A DNA stretch of 64,000 bases from Verrucolacustris abundans (GTDB lineage: Bacteria; Verrucomicrobiota; Verrucomicrobiia; Methylacidiphilales; Verrucolacustridaceae), in assembly GCA_965194535.1 (NCBI GenBank), contig OZ239145.1, positions 1,736,001 to 1,800,000 on the forward strand. Direction: 5' to 3'. This document shows positions 61,140 through 64,000 of the stretch, one piece after another. The translations under genes were made by a program, and so were the position numbers. Numbering within the stretch: the stretch's first letter is position 1; each line of letters starts with the position of its first letter. The notes beneath the pieces were generated by a model. The model had not been told where the DNA came from and ran no database searches. It worked only from the letters and a program-made list of their open reading frames with translations.

Positions 61140-62735
61140 CTAGATCTTAACGACTTTGACCGACGTAATGTCCTTATCGGCCAGCATCTCTTTCAAAACC
61201 TCTTCCCCAGGGGCCGAATCCAGATTCAATACGCTCAAGGCCTTCGATCCCGGCGCACTGCGACTGAGAGTCATGCTCGCAATGTTCACCTTGTGTTTCC
61301 CAAGCAGGGTCCCGATCCAACCTACGATCCCCGGGCGATCTTTATTTTCCATCAACAAAAGGAACCCCTCTGGCCGCGCCTCCATCCACTGATCATTGAT
61401 CCGGACGATGTGAGGACTCGTTCCAAAGAACGTCCCACTCACCTCCGCCTCTTCCGAATCCTGTCCTGCTCTCACGGAAATCAGCTCCGCATACTCCCCA
61501 GGCTCCGCCTGCTTCGTCTCACTCAACTTCAGCCCCAAATTCGCCGCCATCTTCGGCGCATTCACCTCATTCACCTCTCCCCCGCCCGCCCCAAAAAGAA
61601 ATCCCTTCAAAATACTTCTCGTGATCGGAGTCGTATCTTCCTCCCCAATCTTTCCCGCATAACTAATTGTCAACCGATCGCAACGACTCGGAGCAATCTG
61701 CGACAATAATCTTCCCAACCGAAATCCAAACTCAATCTGAGGACGTAGCTTGGCCATTGTCCTCGCATCCACACTTGGAATGTTCACCGCGTTGCGCACC
61801 GCACCCTCCGTCAAATAGTCCCGAATCGCCTCGGCAATCTCGATCCCCACGCTCTCCTGCGCTTCGGCGGTCGAGGCCCCCAAGTGAGGAGTCAAAATCA
61901 CCTTCTTGTTCTTCCTCAACGGATGGTCCGCCGTCAGTGGCTCCTCTTCAAAAACATCCAGCGCTGCCCCACCCACTTGACCCGCCTCAATCGCCTTTAA
62001 CAGCACTGCCTCCCCCACCAGCCCGCCCCTCGCACAGTTCACAATCTTCACTCCCTTCCGACACAACTTCAGCCTCTCCTCACTCAAAATTCCTTTTGTC
62101 TCATCCGTCATCGGCAAATGCATCGTAATGAAATCCACCTGAGGCAACAGATCCTCCACCCGATCGATCAGCTCCACCTGCAAACTCCGTGCCTTCCCAG
62201 CCGACAGATAGGGATCAAACGCCATCACTCGCATCCCAAAGGCGATTGCCCTTCGAGCCACCTCTCCCCCGATCCTGCCCATTCCCAAAATTCCCAGCGT
62301 CTTCCCATTCAACTCCGTTCCCTGAAAACTTTTTCGGTCCCACTGACCGGCCGACATCGAGGCATGGGCCTGAGGCAAATGCCGGGCCAGCCCCAAAAGA
62401 AGGGTGAACGCCTGCTCCGCCGTGCTCACCGTGTTTCCTGCAGGAGTATTCATCACCACCACACCTTTTTCGGTGGCCGCATCCACATCCACATTGTCCA
62501 CACCTACTCCAGCCCGACCCACCGCCCGAATAGTGGGACACCCCTGCAAAACTGCTTTGCTGACCTGAGTTTGACTGCGCACCACCAGGGCATCGCAACC
62601 CTTCAACTTTTCGAGAAGCTCTTTCTCCTTCAGCGTAGGACTCTCGATCACCTCAATCTGCGGACACGCCTTCAGCACATCCACCCCGCTGGGGGAGACA
62701 CCGTCTGTGACAAAAACCTTATACTTGGCTGGCAT
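61140..62735 (-). CDS. serA: D-3-phosphoglycerate dehydrogenase
   Basis: A 531-residue first enzyme of serine synthesis, long form. Catalytic and cofactor motifs: V-G-R-A-G-V-G-V-D-N-V-D, G-I-L-G-M-G-R-I-G, N-C-A-R-G-G-L-V (Arg), F-E-E-E-P-L (Glu) and T-P-H-L-G-A-S-T (His). After an intervening allosteric-substrate-binding-like domain, the C-terminal 75 residues form an ACT domain (D-R-P-G-I-V-G-W-I-G), which often binds serine. A single gene; the spacers on both sides lack other genes. Confidence 0.96.
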   Translation of the reverse strand: MPAKYKVFVTDGVSPSGVDVLKACPQIEVIESPTLKEKELLEKLKGCDALVVRSQTQVSKAVLQGCPTIRAVGRAGVGVDNVDVDAATEKGVVVMNTPAGNTVSTAEQAFTLLLGLARHLPQAHASMSAGQWDRKSFQGTELNGKTLGILGMGRIGGEVARRAIAFGMRVMAFDPYLSAGKARSLQVELIDRVEDLLPQVDFITMHLPMTDETKGILSEERLKLCRKGVKIVNCARGGLVGEAVLLKAIEAGQVGGAALDVFEEEPLTADHPLRKNKKVILTPHLGASTAEAQESVGIEIAEAIRDYLTEGAVRNAVNIPSVDARTMAKLRPQIEFGFRLGRLLSQIAPSRCDRLTISYAGKIGEEDTTPITRSILKGFLFGAGGGEVNEVNAPKMAANLGLKLSETKQAEPGEYAELISVRAGQDSEEAEVSGTFFGTSPHIVRINDQWMEARPEGFLLLMENKDRPGIVGWIGTLLGKHKVNIASMTLSRSAPGSKALSVLNLDSAPGEEVLKEMLADKDITSVKVVKI

Positions 62736-62929
62736 TGAAAAGTACTAGCAGAGACACAACGAAGGGCAACGCTGTCCCAAACTAAAATACTCACCCCCCT
62801 TAATCTCTATCTCCCCGCCCCTTGCGAGTGTGGCATGAGAGCAATTTCGAAAAAAACGGAACCCCGTATCCGCCCCGACCACTGTCGGGGCTCCCGCCGG
62901 GGCCCTTCTTAAAAATCCACCTAAATCAA
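62736..62929. other. spacer upstream of serA with terminator
   Basis: A 194-base space between the exonuclease-like gene stop and the serA ATG. It contains a terminator-like structure (62849-62890). The remainder shows no gene or clear promoter motif. Confidence 0.5.
62849..62890 (-). terminator. putative terminator of the exonuclease/phosphatase-family gene
   Basis: For leftward transcription, a GC-rich hairpin (CCCCGAC 62873-62879 paired with GTCGGGG 62884-62890) is followed by a short ACGG/CCGT stem and a run of seven T (62850-62856 on the complement). Confidence 0.6.
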
Positions 62930-64000
62930 TTACGGGATGACAGCCTCAACTTTTAGGAAGCCCTTTTCTCCACCCTCCAAAATCGCTTCATACTGCTCAT
63001 AACCCGACGGCAACCCCGTCGGTTGTGGAGTGCTCTTCTTAGGAGTCACCATTCCCGTAAACACAGCCGCCAAATCGGTAGCTGATTTCACCGTGTACAT
63101 CACTCCGCTCCTTTGCAGATAGGTAATCTTTGCTCCCGACCCACTACTTTCAATCTTCACCAAGGTTCCACCCGCAGAGTTCGGTACCAATCCAAAGGCG
63201 TACTCCTGCGCATTGTTCCACCCATCCCCGTCCGGATCGGCCGAGGCCAAAGCAGTGGATTCGCTGAATCCATATCCTGCTATCCAGCTTTGAAATGCTG
63301 TTAGAGATGGATTCACGGTAACCACAAACGTATCACTCGCTGTGGAAGTCCCGTCCCCACCCGTAATCGTGATCGTCGTCGTCCCTGTCTGGTTTTCCAC
63401 CGGCGTGACTGTCACGGTCCGGCTCGTGCCTGTTCCACTCACAACAATATTGCTGTTGGGAACCAACGCCGGGTTGCTGCTGCTTGCCGTCACCGTCAAC
63501 ATTTCCGCAGCTGGCACGGCAAAAGCGCGCACCACCGCCATATGCTGCATGTTCGTCGCTCCGCTATCCGTGGACAACACAGGGGACACGGACGAAAGGG
63601 GCGAGAAAACCCGGCTGTCAAAAACCAGACCATTTGCGAAAGAAAGCGCTCCGATTTGTACGGGAGTCTCCAACGCATCAAGTTCCGGCTCTGCCAACAC
63701 CCAGTCATAGGGAGAAGATCTGCCACTGTTTGTGTCTGCATCTCCCGCCTGATCCACCGGTCGTGGCGCAGAAACATCTACAATCTCTCCCAAAGTCCCC
63801 AAGCAGGCCTCGATGTAGCTGTACGTATTGCAGTCTCCTCCAATCAAAAGAAAATCCCCGGACGGAACATTTGCCTTGATGTAAGTAACCAGTTGCTGGG
63901 CTTGAGACTGACGCTGACTGGAAGACCCGCTCGAAGCCTTCAGATGGACGCTCACCACCCACAGATTCTTGTCGCCCGGAATGTCGATCCGTGCCCAGGC
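62930..64000 (-). CDS. secreted endonuclease/exonuclease/phosphatase-family protein, partial at right edge
   Basis: The N-terminus is beyond the right edge; about 356 residues are visible. N-L-W-V-V-S-V-H-L-K-A and F-L-L-I-G-G-D-C-N-T-Y-S are the DNase-I-like (EEP) strands with the His and Asp-x-Asn positions; D-W-V-L-A and Q-H-M-A-V follow. Then come a short Ig-like linker rich in Thr/Val, a D-P-D-G-D-G-W-N-N-A-Q-E-Y-A-F-G segment, and a C-terminal module ending G-F-L-K-V-E-A-V-I-P. The last module resembles the C-termini of the giant lyase and the 1,202-residue protein. A probable extracellular nuclease or phosphodiesterase. Its first residues and signal peptide cannot be seen. Confidence 0.85.
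   Translation of the reverse strand, partial: AWARIDIPGDKNLWVVSVHLKASSGSSSQRQSQAQQLVTYIKANVPSGDFLLIGGDCNTYSYIEACLGTLGEIVDVSAPRPVDQAGDADTNSGRSSPYDWVLAEPELDALETPVQIGALSFANGLVFDSRVFSPLSSVSPVLSTDSGATNMQHMAVVRAFAVPAAEMLTVTASSSNPALVPNSNIVVSGTGTSRTVTVTPVENQTGTTTITITGGDGTSTASDTFVVTVNPSLTAFQSWIAGYGFSESTALASADPDGDGWNNAQEYAFGLVPNSAGGTLVKIESSGSGAKITYLQRSGVMYTVKSATDLAAVFTGMVTPKKSTPQPTGLPSGYEQYEAILEGGEKGFLKVEAVIP

Noticed and set aside
1..64000. tRNA, rRNA, transposase and phage genes.
   Set aside because: Both strands were read for tRNA-like clover-leaf ends and for transposase or integrase motifs; nothing convincing was seen, though reading by eye can miss a tRNA.

Overview
The window looks like a piece of a marine or gut-type Verrucomicrobiota chromosome (Opitutales/Puniceicoccales-like). 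This is inferred from gene content: FGly sulfatases, very large secreted proteins with autotransporter-associated beta-strand (PATR) repeats and putative-Ig (He_PIG) domains, a PEP-CTERM tail, polysaccharide lyases without SusC/SusD, and LacI and AraC regulators. No rRNA, tRNA, phage, insertion sequence or CRISPR array was found.

Positions 1-34,000 hold an accessory region for breaking down what is most likely a sulfated, uronic-acid-containing polysaccharide. A leftward operon (6876 to 1691) encodes two sulfatases, a DUF6250-like protein and a PL6 lyase, followed by a DUF255 protein cut by the left edge. Divergent from it is a rightward operon with a hydroxyacid dehydrogenase, a sugar isomerase/epimerase and a DUF2264 protein. 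Next come leftward genes for a DUF4955-type beta-helix protein, a PL38-like alginate/glucuronan lyase, an esterase and a PEP-CTERM PATR protein, then a GH79-like glucuronidase and a 1,202-residue PATR protein. A LacI-family regulator follows. Finally there is a 2,954-residue secreted protein that carries both a PL6 and a PL8 lyase domain. A palindrome related to TTAACTAGTTAA lies upstream of the sulfatase operon, the PEP-CTERM gene and the 1,202-residue gene/lacI pair, and a half-site lies upstream of the giant lyase gene, which suggests one regulon.

Positions 34,100-41,960 look like the intracellular half. An AraC regulator is divergent from an operon with an SDR reductase, a GH88 unsaturated glucuronyl hydrolase, a KdgF-like cupin, a Gfo/Idh/MocA oxidoreductase, a KDPG aldolase, a PfkB (KDG-type) kinase and a GPH-type MFS transporter. 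Together these would import unsaturated uronate oligosaccharides, cleave them, linearise and reduce the monomer, and split it to pyruvate and glyceraldehyde-3-phosphate.

From about 42,000 the content is core metabolism: a vWA protein, a DUF4230 protein, ilvD, a thioesterase, PPK2, pgl-zwf, a DUF202 protein, a CPBP protease, thiL, tsaE, a compact purine operon (purB-S-Q-L-F-M-H), a penicilloyl-serine-transferase-like protein, serA and an exonuclease/phosphatase-family protein cut by the right edge. Intergenic spaces contain two unusual repeat systems: a GTAGGG-type structured element in long and short forms (around 10.8, 19.7-20.1 and 25.0 kb), and three 14-base repeats spaced exactly 61 bases apart beside serA.
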